Assembly (NCBI RefSeq): GCF_029873635.1
Contig: NC_080422.1
Coordinates: 9,083,764 to 9,147,763, forward strand
From: Malania oleifera
Lineage: Eukaryota > Streptophyta > Magnoliopsida > Santalales > Ximeniaceae
Direction of reading: 5' to 3'
Length of the DNA stretch: 64,000 nucleotides
Of the stretch, positions 1 to 12,388 are shown one piece after another. The notes beneath the pieces are model-generated. The model was not told the DNA's origin and made no database searches. It was given only the letters and a program-made list of their open reading frames with translations. How positions within the stretch are numbered: the stretch's first letter is position 1; every line of letters starts with the position of its first letter. Position numbers and translations under genes: made by a program.

Positions 1-996
1 AGTAGCAGAAATCATGTTATTCATGTGAAGTTAGGGACTTAGGGCAGAAATTCAGGGAGTTCTATCTCGAGTCAATAGTATCATGTTTTGAATGGTCATG
101 TGATGCAGGGGGAGCAACATACTCAGGGTAAAATTGACATAATTCATATTGTAGGGAGTTTCAGCTCGAGAGACCAGTAGAATCATGGTGGGCCCATATG
201 CACTAGCAGACCACTACTCAGGTGGATTGGTGAGACTTCCAGTTTGGAAGAGGGTGATAGGATTCCATGGAGTGATGTATCTGTTGTGTGTGAATAACAT
301 GTTATTGGCTAGAAAGACTTTGACTGAGGCCAATCAATTGGATACTCTATTGAAAGTTTTTGACATGAATGTGTTGGGTACAACCACGACGGGTCTTAGT
401 TTGCTGATTCGCATGGAAAAAAAATGCTAGGAGACTGGTCTTATCTTAGGGTGGTTTTGTAGACAAGGCTACAAGAAGATTGGTGTTATCTCAAGGTGGC
501 TTTATGGATGGAACTGCAGGGAGACTTTGTTTACTGTCTTCGGGGGGTTCTATGGAGAATTAGTATAGAATGTCTACCGTACAGTACCCAAAGGCAGGTT
601 GTGATGTCTGAGATATGTCAAAGGTCCTCCATTATTTTAAAATGGAGTGTTTCATCAAGCAACAAAGTCGACCGTCAATTGTTTGTTTTGTAAAAGAGTA
701 TGCAGGGGGTTTTGGTAATATAAGGCTTGCAGCAGCTTTTGTGTTTACTGTTGTGGGATGGTCTTATTGGAAGCCTAAGGTAAAGCCTTCGGGTATTGCA
801 TCTAGAACTGTATTAAGGTTGATGGTAGAAGCTGAAGCTACCATCGACTAGTTCAAGTGGCGTAGTTTGGAATTGGTGCATGTCTCCAAATGCTAGATAG
901 GAGACAGTACCAACTGAGCATTCTAAGTTCAAGATGGAGTAGTCAGATATGTTTTTCGGGTTCTCCTAAGGGGCGTATAATCACCAAGGTGGAGAT
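1..996 (+). mobile_element. Degraded Copia element, 3' internal part (RT and RNase H remnants)
   Basis: This is a fossil Copia retrotransposon, entered from its middle. Around 185-430 the translation resembles the Copia reverse transcriptase segment that carries the YVDDM-type motif followed by FDM..LG. Around 720-860 it resembles the Copia RNase H segment (SWK..., then an EAE-type tail). A purine tract, CAAGGTGGAGATT, at about 985-996 sits directly before the LTR, as expected of a polypurine tract. The element is heavily broken, with many interruptions, and its 5' side lies outside the window. The order RT, RNase H, polypurine tract, LTR gives the strand. The lineage is uncertain, perhaps Tork-like. 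Confidence 0.7.
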
Positions 997-1550
997 TGTT
1001 CTTTATGGTGTGGCTCTCATACTTCAAAATTTTATAAGCAAAGGGAAAAAACATATGGATGTGGTCTTGATGCAACGCAGCAGCAAAGACTCATTGACAA
1101 GTGGACAAAATCATCGATGAGTGTCCTTCTTTGTCTCGTCGACGAGTGGTCGCTGGGCTGCAAGAAAGAATTTAAATTTTGAATTTGAACACTGGAATGA
1201 TTGGGTATTTGGAGGGAAACCTCCGAGGGGTTGTTATATATGTCATTCTGAGAATATTTCAAGTATGTAAGAGAGTAAGAGAGGGTGAGAGAAGGAGAGA
1301 ATATAATTGTATTTCGAGACTTTGATTTTCATAGTGAATCTCTTGCCGTTTGCTCATGTGGATGTAGGTTTTTCCGAACCATGTAATTCCTGGTGTCGTT
1401 GCACTTATCTTTACTCTTTTTATCTTTCTATGGCTGTGGAATGTTTTTATTTATCACCATTTTTTTTGTTGCAAGTATGTATGTGTGATCTTTTATACAG
1501 TGTTCATTCCGCTGCGCATTGTTGGGAGAGGCCACCCTTATTTCACAACA
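997..1550 (+). repeat. 3' LTR of the degraded Copia element
   Basis: The LTR starts TGTT right after the polypurine tract and ends TTCACAACA, a TG...CA unit of 554 bp. It has a TATA-like stretch near 1233 and a GA-rich leader at about 1270-1300. The passage at about 1330-1400 resembles the Copia LTR motif seen in the solo LTR at 23344-23743 (leader, then a GTGGA..TAGG..CCGAACCA..GTAA string). Two palindromic motifs (ATCATCGATGAG and CTCGTCGACGAG) lie upstream of the TATA. Confidence 0.65.
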
Positions 1551-2594
1551 AATTCACAATATACTGCATCAACCATGTAATTGGCGTTCAACACAACCAT
1601 GCATTCCAGTAGTTCAATCAAAAAATCATATAACATAATAACATACATGCAACGAGTTAGAATGACTCTAAATTTTACATTTATAATTGTAGTTTTAAGA
1701 ATACTTATTTTTCTGTTTAGTAAATATTTCTAAATTTTACATTTATAATTGTAGTTTTAAGAATACTTATTTTTCTGTTTAGTAAATATTTTATAATTAA
1801 CTAAATTATAAATTCAAACTCAACTTCAGTTATTACGCTAAAAAATACGTTATCCATCATATTGAAAAAAAATTATTCTTATGAATGATAGATTATCAGA
1901 TTTGAACTATTTTTTTATTGAGTTGTTTATGAATTGTAATTTGCACCCAATAAACCTCCTAATATACCATAGATTAACCAATCTGATTCATTTGTCCAAG
2001 TCTATTATTATCAATTTATAGGAATAAAAAAGAGATATTAAATAAAAAATAATACCATGAAAGGACCTTCTTTTGATTTATATCAATTTTATTACTCTCA
2101 TAAAAAAATAAAAAAAAATACATAATTGAAACATTGAAGAAAAAAAATTAGAAGAATAGAAGTGATGCACATGCTCTTAATAGTTTGAAATAATATTGTT
2201 CATCAATTTCATAATAAGCACCTTAGTCTCTCCAAGTACTCTTTTTTTCATAACACTGTTGGACAATTTCATAATAATATTGCCCAAGAGGGCCTCTCAT
2301 ACCATCATTTCAAAATAAAAAAGAGGAATGAGGCAAAAGAGGAATCAGAACCTTGTAGAAATCATAGGGCACTGAAATCGATGGCGAGAGGTTGTGACGG
2401 CGATAGGATCTGCGAATGGCGACGGGCAAGGAGCTGCGACGGTCTGCAAATGGTCATAGGTGAGGGGCTGCGATGAATGGTCACAACGAGCGGCTAGGGC
2501 TGTGATGGAAAGAGGAGGATCGAGAGGGAAAGAGGGAAACCGATTAGGGAAAGGAGGAAAATAAGGGACATTAAGGGAAACTCGAGTGAGAAAA
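1551..2594. other. Intergenic, AT-rich, with a G-rich patch
   Basis: I recognise no gene here. The stretch is AT-rich apart from about 2380-2560, which is G-rich and repetitive (GCGACGG, GGCTGCGAT-like words). That patch resembles the GC-rich blocks sometimes found inside non-autonomous CACTA elements, and a CACTA-like subterminal motif follows at about 2609. It has no convincing coding frame. Confidence 0.4.
1667..1790. repeat. Perfect 62 bp tandem duplication
   Basis: Bases 1667-1728 and 1729-1790 are identical as read, with no spacer. Identity over 62 bp in non-coding AT-rich DNA implies a recent duplication or an assembly artefact. Confidence 0.9.
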
Positions 2595-2636
2595 TAGATT
2601 TCTGGGTATTAGTGACGAATATAAACCATCACAGTA
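2595..2636. repeat. CACTA-like subterminal fragment
   Basis: The words TATTAGTGACG and ACCATCACAGTAAT resemble the TTAGTGACG subterminal repeats seen more fully at 31480-31781. It is short and abuts the chromovirus LTR, so it may be the leftover target of that insertion. No CACTA terminus is visible. Confidence 0.3.
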
Positions 2637-2762
2637 ATGACCCAAATAATAAAAATGGTATTTAAATAAAGAGGAAGGGAAATAGAAACAGAAACCAAAG
2701 GAGGCAGCAGACTTTATCGATGACATTGCATTTTGGGAGTAATAACTGAAGAAATTTATCAG

Positions 2763-2955
2763 GTCCTCGTCGACGAACACAGAGGATTCGTCGATGAGGG
2801 TACAAGAAGGCCTCGTTGACAAAGCCAAGTTTTGTCAACAAGAAGAACTTGAGAGAGAATTTTTGGAAGTCTGATATTCGTTGACAATGGTGCAGGTTCA
2901 TCGACGAACTTTATACAGGACTCGTCGATGAGGTGACGTGTCTCGTCGATGAATC
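2763..2955. promoter_or_regulatory. Cluster of TCGTCGACGA-type palindromes upstream of the LTR A TATA box
   Basis: About eight copies of a motif close to TCGTCGACGA (a perfect palindrome) lie within 195 bp and end just before CTATAAATAG. The position in U3 suggests a cis-regulatory module, although function is inferred. The same cluster occurs in the LTRs of B, C, J and K. Confidence 0.6.
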
Positions 2956-3005
2956 CAACCCTATAAATAGCTGAAAATCATATTTTTAATGCAGAAAAAT
3001 ATAAA

Positions 3006-3008
<3 letters not shown>

Positions 3009-3039
<31 letters not shown>
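3009..3039. repeat. CT microsatellite in LTR A leader
   Basis: An uninterrupted CT dinucleotide run lies about 40 bp downstream of the TATA box, so probably in the transcribed leader. LTR C has its complement (GA) at about 13329-13361 in the matching place. Confidence 0.9.
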
Positions 3040-3042
<3 letters not shown>

Positions 3043-4679
3043 ACAGTTTCTCTTTCCTCTCTCTTCGATTTCGGCTCTACCGTTCGCCGGATCGACGATC
3101 TGAAGCCACCACGACGTTTTTGGGGAAGTTCCCTCCAAAACTTCCAGAGCGGATCGTTGGTGGAAGCAAGTTGGAATTCATCCCTGAGTTGAGGTCAGTC
3201 TTTTTATTCTAAATTTGATCTTTCCGCAGTTGAAGGAAATGATGTACTCGAATAAATACTGAAGTTTAGTTCTAAGAATTATCATTTTCAGGGTGCTGTT
3301 TAAGGTTTCCTACGGGTGTAAGACCCGTATTATAGAGGGGCTTTTTAGTTGTCAGGTAAGGGGATAAATTAAAACAGTTATTTTTATTGAAATTATTATT
3401 ATTTAATGGTAGAATAATTTTCAGAAAGCATGCGACTATATTGAGTATAATTGAGATTATGTAAGTTTGGGAAAATACTGCAATTGTACAGGAAATGTGT
3501 TTTCAGAACAGAATTTATGGTTTCATTTAATTCGTGTGGCGTGAATACTATTTTATGTATATATTATACCTTGTAAAGTTAGATTTACAATATAAAGCAT
3601 GTTAATAGATATTTTCAGGAATAACATGATAAACACAGTAAATTATGATTTCGAAATATATGATATGTTCAGTGCAAAGCCGTAATTGATATTTGGCACG
3701 AGACCGTATTTACTCATGTTATTCGGCGCGAGGCCGTATTTATTCATGTTTTGGCGTGAGGCCGTAATTATTATGTTAAAGTAGAATCCCAAAAATGCTA
3801 TTATTTGATTTACGATATACAGTACATGATTATGTACTATATGTTATCAGAACCCGGATGTTAATTTAGTACAGTTTCAGGAGCACGGTACCACAGCTTA
3901 TAGATTAGATATCTATGATCAGATTGGTGCTAACCATCCCACGAGGGGGTGGGAGATGGATGGTCAATGTGGCTTTCAGTATAGAGTGTAGACGTCCAGC
4001 TGGCAGTCCGGACCAGGGTGTGGCGGGCCCATCGTACTTACAGACATTGTCGGGTCCCACCTTCAGGCTGCACAACCCGTCATAGGGGGTAATACATGAC
4101 ATCAGCTAGCTATACATCCTTGGCAGTTTTCAGTATTATAGATTATATCAGATAACACATGATTAGTATGATTACTTGAACTTATAAAATTATATGTTTA
4201 TCTAATCATATTATGATTTATGTTTATGGTATGTGAAATGTTTGGTATATGTATTACAACATTAAATATTCATGTTGCCACACAACTGATTTTAATTTAT
4301 CTACCCTTACTAAGAATTGTCTCACCCCGAATATTAAATGATTTTCAGGAAACCTGGAGAGACCAACGGGACAGGGCTGCCGCTGAGTGAGTTGAGCTTC
4401 CCTACTAAGAGGGTAAGTTCTGATCTAGGATCAAGAGAATTTTGTTGTAAGAACTTGGGTTTATTTTGAAAATTTTAGGAGACTATATATAAACACGGAT
4501 ATCTGGGAATGTAGTAAACCCTGGGGTTGGATTTTATGGTTACAAAAATGTGATTTAAATTTATTGTTGCTTAGATTTCCGCTATGTTTAACAGGTGTCC
4601 CCGATACCCATGAGTTCGAGTTGACTTTTTTATTCATTTTACTTATATTATTTGAGTTTATAAGCAGGATGTTACATTT

Positions 4680-4697
4680 TTGGTATCAAAGCCTAGG
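4680..4697 (+). other. Primer binding site of chromovirus A
   Basis: TTGGTATCAAAGCCTAGG follows the LTR end after a short T run. It is a close match to the initiator-Met tRNA complement (TGGTATCAGAGC...) used by most plant LTR elements. Confidence 0.75.
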
Positions 4698-7600
4698 ATA
4701 CTAAGTTTTGTAGACTCTTGAATCTTGTAGTAATAATACCAAAGTAAAAGATAAGGGAATTTGAGGTTTGGTTTTGTTGTCTAGATGCAAGACTTCCGTG
4801 GTGGTTTGTGTGATTTTCGTAAGGTGACGATTTCTGGAAAGTCATGGTAAACTATCGTCGGGTTAGATATCTAGGTTGCAGGATTGAGCCTTGAATTAAG
4901 ATCAGAAGAGATGAATTAATTAGGAGAATACATTATAAGAGTTGAATGATATGTATAGTGAAGGGGTTTTGAGTTAAGTTATTTGTTTTTCAGAATGGAC
5001 CCTCGTGGCAGTAGTGCCCATGCTAGTGGGAATGAGGGTGCTGGAACCTCAGGCTCTGCAGGCAATGATTCAGATGCAATTTTACGCAGCATTGCACAAC
5101 AAGTCATAGCGGAAATTGCCAGGAGTTCGAGGGAACAGGGTGGTTCATCGGCAGGCCATGGTAAGACGATAAAGAAATTCATAAAGATGAATCCTCCAGC
5201 TTTCTCTAGAGGAATTGATCCTGCAATCACTGAAAATTGGGTGCAGGAGATAGAGAAAATATTTGCAGTGCTACAATGCTCAGAGGAGCAGAGAGTGTTA
5301 TATGCCACCTACAGATTGACTCGAAGGTCTTAGAGGTGTCAGACGGCAATGAAACTCTTTGAGAAGTAGAGGGTAGTACCTATGGAGATGACATGGGAGC
5401 GGTTTAAGGAGACATTCTTTGACGGGTATTTTTCGGCCTTATCTAGGGAAGCGAAGATTGAGGAGTTCCTAAATCTGAAACAGGGACAGCAGACCGTATA
5501 ACAGTACACAGTGAGGTTCATCGAATTATCTCGCTTCGCCCCGTACATCATACCAAATGAAGCAAAGAAGGTACGACAATTTGAAAGAGGTATGAGGAGA
5601 GAAATACATAAGTAGGTGTCGATTCTAAAGCTGCAGTATTGTGTTGAGCTAGTGGATAGAGCCACTATAGCGGAGATTAGGGAGTGGTTAGAGGCTGAGG
5701 AGTAGAGACAGAAGAAGAGAACCATACCTTCTGGTTCCCAGCAAGGAGTCGGTTGTCTTTCATGGAAGAGAGGTGGCTACAACAGAAACTAGACACAGAA
5801 GATTGGGAATCGTGGTTTTCAGGGTGTGCAGCCATCTCTAGCTTGCCCGTCTTGCGGGAAGAGACACTTGGGGGAGTGTCGTGCCGGGTAAGGTGTCTGC
5901 TACCGGTGTGGGGAGCTAGGACATATGATGAGGGAGTGTCCGGCTTAGATTGGCGCTACTCCTGCTCCTAGACCTGCTCGAGGAGGCTACTAGGCGCCAC
6001 GTGGAGGCCAGCAGTGGAATATGGACCCAGCCATGATTTTTGCTTTGACGCCGAGTGATGCTGAGATAGCCAACGACATGGTTATAGGTATGGTTAATAT
6101 GCTTTCATTTAAAGTTATTGCACTTTTTGACTTAGGAGCCACACACTCGTTTGTATCTATGGGATGTGTTAAATTATATGGGGCTGAAACACAGACATTA
6201 GATGTTGAATTATTAGTAGCTATGCCGACCGGGTCAGCGGTGAGATGTAGTAGGATGCTTCGTGGTTGTCCAGTTGATATTCAGGGGAGAATTTTATCAG
6301 CTGACTTAGTGGTTCTGGATATGCATGGATTTGATATCATCTTTGGCATGGATTGACTAGCAGCTAATTTTGCTAGTATAGGATGCCATGCAAGAGAAGT
6401 AATTTTTAGACCACTAGGAAGACTAGAATTTAGATTTATAGGGTCATGAGTGCAATCTCTACCTCAAATGGTTTCAACTGTTTAGACAAGGAGACTACTT
6501 TTGAGTGGTTGTCAGGTATTCGTAGCCTTTGTGAAGGAAACAATAGGGAATGAAGTGAAGCTTACCAGTACGCTAGTAGTAAAGGAGTTTAATGATGTGT
6601 TTCTAGATGAATTGTCGAGTTTGCCACCTGATCGAGAAGTAGATTTTCCTATTGATCTACTTCCTGGTACAGCGCCGATCTTTAGAGTACCGTACCGAAT
6701 GATGCCAGCAGAGTTGGCAAAATTGAAAGATCAGTTGCAGGATTTTCTTGATAAGGGGTCCATACGACCTAGTGTATCTCTGTGGGGAGCTCCAATGCTG
6801 TTTGTAAAGAAGAAAGATGGGTTTATGAGGATGGGCATAAACTATAGGGAGATTAAGAAAGTGATCATCAAGAACAAGTATCCTCTACCCTGTATAGATG
6901 ACTTGTTTGACCGGCTCTAGGGTACACGGGTATATTCTAAAATCGACCTTAGGTCAGGCTATCATCAAGTAAAGGTGAGAGTGGAGGATGTATCAAAGAT
7001 GGCTTTTAGGACCAGGTATAGGCATTATGAGTTCCTTGTCATGCCATTTGGTCTGAGTAATGCTCCTATGATATTTATGGATTTGATGAATAGGATTTTC
7101 CATCCATATTTAGATCAGTTTGTTGTTGTTTTTATTGATGATGTACTAGTCTATTCGAGAAGCTAAGAGGAGCATGAGATACATTTGAGATAGGTTCTGC
7201 AAACGCTATGGGAAAAGAAGTTGTATGTTAAATTCAGTAAATGCGACTTCTGGCTTGAGAAAGTTGGATTTTTGGGGTATTTTATCTCAGGAGATGAAAT
7301 TTCTATGGATCGCAGTAAAATTGAGGTGGTAGTAAATTCGGTTAGACCGAGAAACGTCCACGAGATCAAGAGTTTCTTGAGGTTAGCTAGATATTACCGT
7401 CATTTTGTCGAGAGGTTCTCAGCTTTATGAGGGCCTCCAACATGACTGACTAGAAAGAATGCTAGATTTCAATGGGACGACAATTGTGAACAGAATTTTC
7501 AGGAATTGAAATAGAGGCTAGTCACAGCGCCAATATTTGATCATCCCGTCTGGGGGTGAGGGTTATACTATCTACAGTGATGCGTCCTTGAAGAGACTTA

Positions 7601-9584
7601 GTTGTGTATTGATGCAGCATGATAAGGTACTAGCATATGTATCCAGATAGTTGAAAGAATACGAAAAGAACTATCCTACCCATGACCTTGAATTGGCTAC
7701 AGTGGTACACGCATTGAAAATTTGGAGGCATTACCTGTATGGCGAGCAGTGTGAGATTTTCTCCGACCACAAGAGCTTAAAGTATTTCTTCACCCAGAAG
7801 GAATTGAATATGAGGTAAAGAAGGTGGTTAGATTTGATGAAGAATTTTTACTGTACTATCAGTTACCACCCAAGGAAAGCAAAAGTGGTAGCTGATGCAT
7901 TGAGCAGGAAGTCTGGGGAATCAGTGTTGACGGCTATGGAGATCCAGCGCCCGATCATGATGGATCTAGAGAGACTCGACATTGAATTGATAGAGAGTAA
8001 TACTCCAGTATGTATCACCAGCCTAGTGGTACAACATACTCTGCAGGGAAGAATTAAAGCTGCACAGAAAGAAGACCCTGAATTAGTAGAGGTGATGGAC
8101 AGAGTACAGACTGGTTAGGGTGAGGAATTCTACATTTCAGATAATGGAGCTTTACAGTTTCGTTCTAGATTATGTGTTCCTGCCGATGCTGACATTAAGA
8201 GGACTATTTTGGAGGAGGCTCACAGATCTTTGTGTACAGTTCATCCCGATAGTACGAAAATGTACAGGGATCAGCGAGAGTTTTATTGGTGGAGTGGTAT
8301 GAAGAGAGAAATTGCCGAGTATGTAGTCTAGTGTTTGACGTGCAAGTAGATGAAATTTGAGCACCAGAGGCCAACAGGACAGTTGCAGCCATTATTTATC
8401 CCATATTGGAAGTGGGATCATATTTCCATGGACTTCGTTTCAGGGTTACCGTTGACATCGCATGGCCAGAATGTGATTTGGGCGACAGTAGATCTGTTAA
8501 CTAAGACCGCCCACTTCCTCGCTATCAAGATCAGCTATTCCCTCAACCGTTTGGCAGAGATTTACGTCCAGGAGATAGTTCGTTCTCATGGGGTACCAGT
8601 ATCTATAGTGTTAGATCGAGACCCGCATTTCACGTCACGGTTCTGGAGAAGCTTGCAGGAAGCTTTAAGGTCTCAGCTATCTTTCAGCACGGCATTCCAT
8701 CCTCAGTCAGACAGACAGACTGAGAGGATAGTACAGATACTAGAAGATATGCTCCGAGCATGTGTACTAGATTTTGGGGGTAGTTAGACTCAGTTCATGC
8801 TGCTGGTGGAATTCGCGTATAATAACAATTTTCAGGTCAGCATTCGTATGACACCATTTGAGGCACTGTACGGTAGGAGATGTCGATCTCCTTTGTATTG
8901 GGACGAGATGGGTAAGCGGCGAGTTGTGGGGCCAGAGCTGGTATAGTAAGCGTACGATAAAGTGCGACTCATCAGGGATAGAATCAGTGTAGCTCAGAGC
9001 CGAAAAAAGAGTTACGCTGCCAATCGTCATTGGAATTTGGAGTTCGATGTGGGTGATCATGTATTTTTGAAAATAGCTCTATTAAAAGGGGTTATGAGGT
9101 TTGGTAGGAAGGGTAAACTTAGCCCTGGGTTTATCGTTCCATTTGAGATTTTAGAGAAAGTGGGACCGGTGGCCTATAGGCTAGCTTTGCCACCTACACT
9201 ATCCAGGATGCACGACATATTCCACGTATCTATGTTGAGGAAATACATCCCAGATCCTTCTCATATTATCAGCTATGGTGAGTTGGAGCTCAGTGATTCG
9301 TTAGTCAATGAGGAGGTACCAGTGCAGATTCTGGACAGAAAAGAATAGGAACTGCATAATAAGAAGATTCCTCTGGTAATGGTTCTATGGAGGAATCATG
9401 CAATAGAAGAGGCTTCTTGGGAACTTGAGGAACAAATTAGACAGAAGTACCCATATTTGTTCCAAGAAGTTTAGATGTGATTGGAAAATGTAAGTAAATA
9501 TGTAATATTTCTTTTGCAGGTACATGTAATGCTCTAGTAGTAAGTGGTATTTAGTTTTGGGAGAAATTTTCTTTTGGTTTATGT

Positions 9585-10372
9585 TGTAACGACCCGACCC
9601 TTTATACGGACCAAGGTGTCACTCACTCGTACTAAGTACATGCATCTATTTAAGATACGAAAACGACTCGCCCTAACCAAGGACATACAGGTAAAAATCA
9701 TACATAATATCGATGTAAATGTCGCAGAAAAACATAAACATCCATTGGGAATTCTATTAGTCTTATACCAAAGCTCACTAATACATCCACAATTAGATAA
9801 ATCCAAACAAATAATAAATCCTGTTATTACAATCCTTCAGAAAAGAACTTCATCTTAGTTTAGTACAGAATTCAAATGATTACGTAAGCTAAACCAAAAA
9901 TAGTCTCCCCAGGCCCTTTAGCTACTAGGACCGACGTACTGATGGAACTGAAAACAAAGGTTGCATAATAGGGTGAGACACCTCTCAGTAAGGAAGAAAG
10001 TGTTACAACAGTATGTGACTGCATATATGCACATTTTCATACAAACTCATATATTTGAAACATTTTTTTATAATACTGTATCATATAACATATATCTACA
10101 CATCAAGTATTTAAATCATGCATATGATTACTAGAACACCTCCAGCTTGGTATGACAATTTTCCTGCTTACCCCGTGGCACAAATTGTGCACTGATTGCC
10201 TCTGAGAGTGTCCTGTTTGTGCAGACAAAGCTGGGCATCTTTATAGTCCGACCGCCCCCTCGTTTATTTTTACCAGTAGCTTGCTAACTCCTCATAGGTT
10301 GACCATCTAATATACCCATACTAATTTTAAACATGTATAGTTGCACTGCCAGCATCGGTACGTAGCTTTAGG
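9585..10372 (-). repeat. 3' LTR of chromovirus C, distal part
   Basis: It begins TGTAACGACCC and holds GGTGAGACACCTCTCAGTAAGG (in part) about 385 bp in, matching the position of the same word in LTR K (about 47483). That identifies it as a minus-strand chromovirus LTR end. Together with 12389-13654 it gives about 2.05 kb, the expected LTR length. Confidence 0.65.
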
Positions 10373-11800
10373 TGTAACGACCCGAAAAATAATGGTATTT
10401 AAATAATAAAGAGAGAGGGAAATGGAAACAGAAACAGAAGGAGGCAGTAGGCTTCGTCGACAACATCGCATTTTGGATGGAATAACCCCAAAGATTTTCC
10501 ACAGGGCCTTTCGACGAGGTCCCATCTCATTGACGAGAAGAACCCGAGAAGGATTTTTGAGAAATCTGAAATTCGTCGATGAAGGTGCAGGTTCATCGAC
10601 GAACTTTCTATAAGACTCGTCGACGAGGTGACGTGGATTGTCGATGAATCCCGCAGTATAAATAGCTCTAAACTGATTTTAATCGTAAAAATTCGGCCGC
10701 AAACTCTCTCTCTTCTTTCCCTATGGTTTCTTCCTTTTGTTTATTTGATTTCGGCTCCGTCAGTCACTGGATCGACGATCTAAGGCCACCACGATTCTCC
10801 TGGTGGAGTTCTCTTCAGGTCTGCTGGGGTAGATCATCGGTGGGATCAAGTCAAATTTCTTCCCATAATTAGGGTAAGGCCTTTTAATCAATTTTTGGCC
10901 TTCTGTTAGTTGTAAGAAATGATGTAGGCAAAGAAATATTGATATTCTGTTCTTACGAATGTTGTTTTTAGGGTGTTGAGTGGAGGACCCTGTGGGGATA
11001 GGACCTGTTACAGTCGAAGGGTTTTAGTAGAAATCAGGTATAGGAAATATGTTATGCTAGGTTATTCGAGTATGATTTCAGTATAAAATTATATATATTC
11101 TACTAGAATATTATTCACAGTAGAGATTTATACAGTTTATCAAGTATGATTAATACGTTTAAAATTACTATGGCTTAAGAATATAGATATAGTACAAAAA
11201 AATGTTTTACAGTATTTTCTTGTGTTATGTTTTACAGAATATACAGACAGTGGCTATGTTATATAGTAATTATAGAATACCATGATTATACAGTTAATAC
11301 AGATACAATTTAAAGTACCATGACATACAATTTTACAGTTCTTTTCAGAAATACAGTTAATACAGATACAGTCTATCACAGCGTCATAGTTTATATAGTT
11401 ATTACAGAATCATGGTAAAACAAATAGTAGTATATAGAGATGTATTATATAGTATTAGACCCTGTTGCACCATACAGTTTACAGAGCACGGTACCGTAGC
11501 TACATACAGTTTATAGAGTGTAACCACCTATTCAGATAATACGTGGTATAAAGGTCAATCGCATAGAACCCACGAGTGGACAGGCTCCCCATTAGATATG
11601 GGTTGAGGAGGGCTGATCAGACTATAGAGTATAGTGATTTATTCTTGATTGGCCAGCCATGGTAGATCCTGCCTACGAGCCGCACAACCCTGTCATAAGG
11701 GGTTAAATCATGACACACGATTATCCAGAGGGAAGTTTTCAATTATTACTATGTTTATATAGATTTACAGAGACCGAATATATATATATATATATATATC

Positions 11801-11833
<33 letters not shown>

Positions 11834-12176
11834 TAGAAGTATTTTAAGTAGGAACCTAAAGTACAGAAATGTTAAGCAACAGGAGAAAATGATGGTTATA
11901 TTACTAGTATTGTATTTTACAGTTTTAGTGATTCATGATTATATAGTAATAGATTTTCATAGCATTGTAACTCATTTGTCACACACTAGCAATAGCATAT
12001 TTCGTCTTACTAAGCATTGGCTCATCCCAATTACTTTAACATTTTTCAGGTGATCCAGGAAGGCGAGCAAATCAGGCTCGCAGATAGAGGGGCCTCAACG
12101 TTGGCATGACAGTAGTGTGAGTATTTTTTGGAGTATTTTTGTATAGCTCTAGCTATTTGAGAGTATTCTAGAAAAC

Positions 12177-12211
<35 letters not shown>

Positions 12212-12388
12212 AATTTTGGGAAACATTTTAGCACTCTAGTATTGTATATAATAATATATGGTTATGTTTATTTGATTTCCACTTCTCGCTGCTTAGGTTG
12301 ATGGTTGGGTTTAATTCAGCTTGGTATCAGAGCATTGTAAATTTTTCAATATATATATATAACCTAAATTGAATAGCAGATCGTTACA
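10373..12388 (+). mobile_element. Solo LTR B (chromovirus type)
   Basis: The unit is 2016 bp with matching ends, TGTAACGA...TCGTTACA. Flanks TTAGG (10368-10372) and CTAGG (12389-12393) differ by one base, consistent with an aged 5 bp target duplication. It has a U3 palindrome cluster (10456-10650), a TATA box (GTATAAATAGC, about 10658) and TA microsatellites at about 11780-11820 and 12180-12208. It resembles LTR A from the start through the TATA. A primer-site-like TTGGTATCAGAGC at 12321-12333 lies inside the unit near its right end, so an alternative right end near 12318 is possible. It is nested in LTR C. Confidence 0.65.
11779..11820. repeat. TA microsatellite
   Basis: A run of TA repeats inside solo LTR B, with one C interruption. 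A second run is at about 12180-12208. Confidence 0.85.

Larger units (their letters stand above)
2637..4676 (+). repeat. 5' LTR of chromovirus A
   Basis: The LTR is about 2.04 kb. The right end GATGTTACA is followed by the Met primer site, which fixes it well; the left end is degraded and approximate. It has a U3 palindrome cluster (2763-2955), a TATA box (CTATAAATAG, 2961-2970), a CT microsatellite (3009-3039), and three repeats of a GGC(A/G)(C/T)GAGRCCGTA word near 3695-3770. It is clearly related to solo LTR B. Confidence 0.75.
2637..9584 (+). mobile_element. Chromovirus A (Ty3/gypsy, Del/Tekay type), broken
   Basis: Parts in order: 5' LTR (about 2637-4676); Met-tRNA primer site at about 4680; gag from about 4995 with zinc-knuckle sequence (CYRCGELGH) near 5900; aspartic protease near 6110-6170 (LFDLGATHSFVS); reverse transcriptase about 6600-7430 ([10 protein letters not shown]); RNase H about 7450-7900; integrase about 8150-9300 with a GPY-type module; chromodomain-like tail near 9380-9470 (VLWRNHAIEEASWELEE). 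The PR-RT-RH-INT order and the chromodomain place it in Ty3/gypsy, Del/Tekay. It is a fossil with on the order of ten or more interruptions. No 3' LTR is seen, because element C begins where it would lie. Confidence 0.88.

Noticed and set aside
10373-12388. 3' LTR of chromovirus A
   Set aside because: It resembles LTR A near its start, but it has its own target-like flanks and sits inside LTR C, so a separate solo LTR explains it better.
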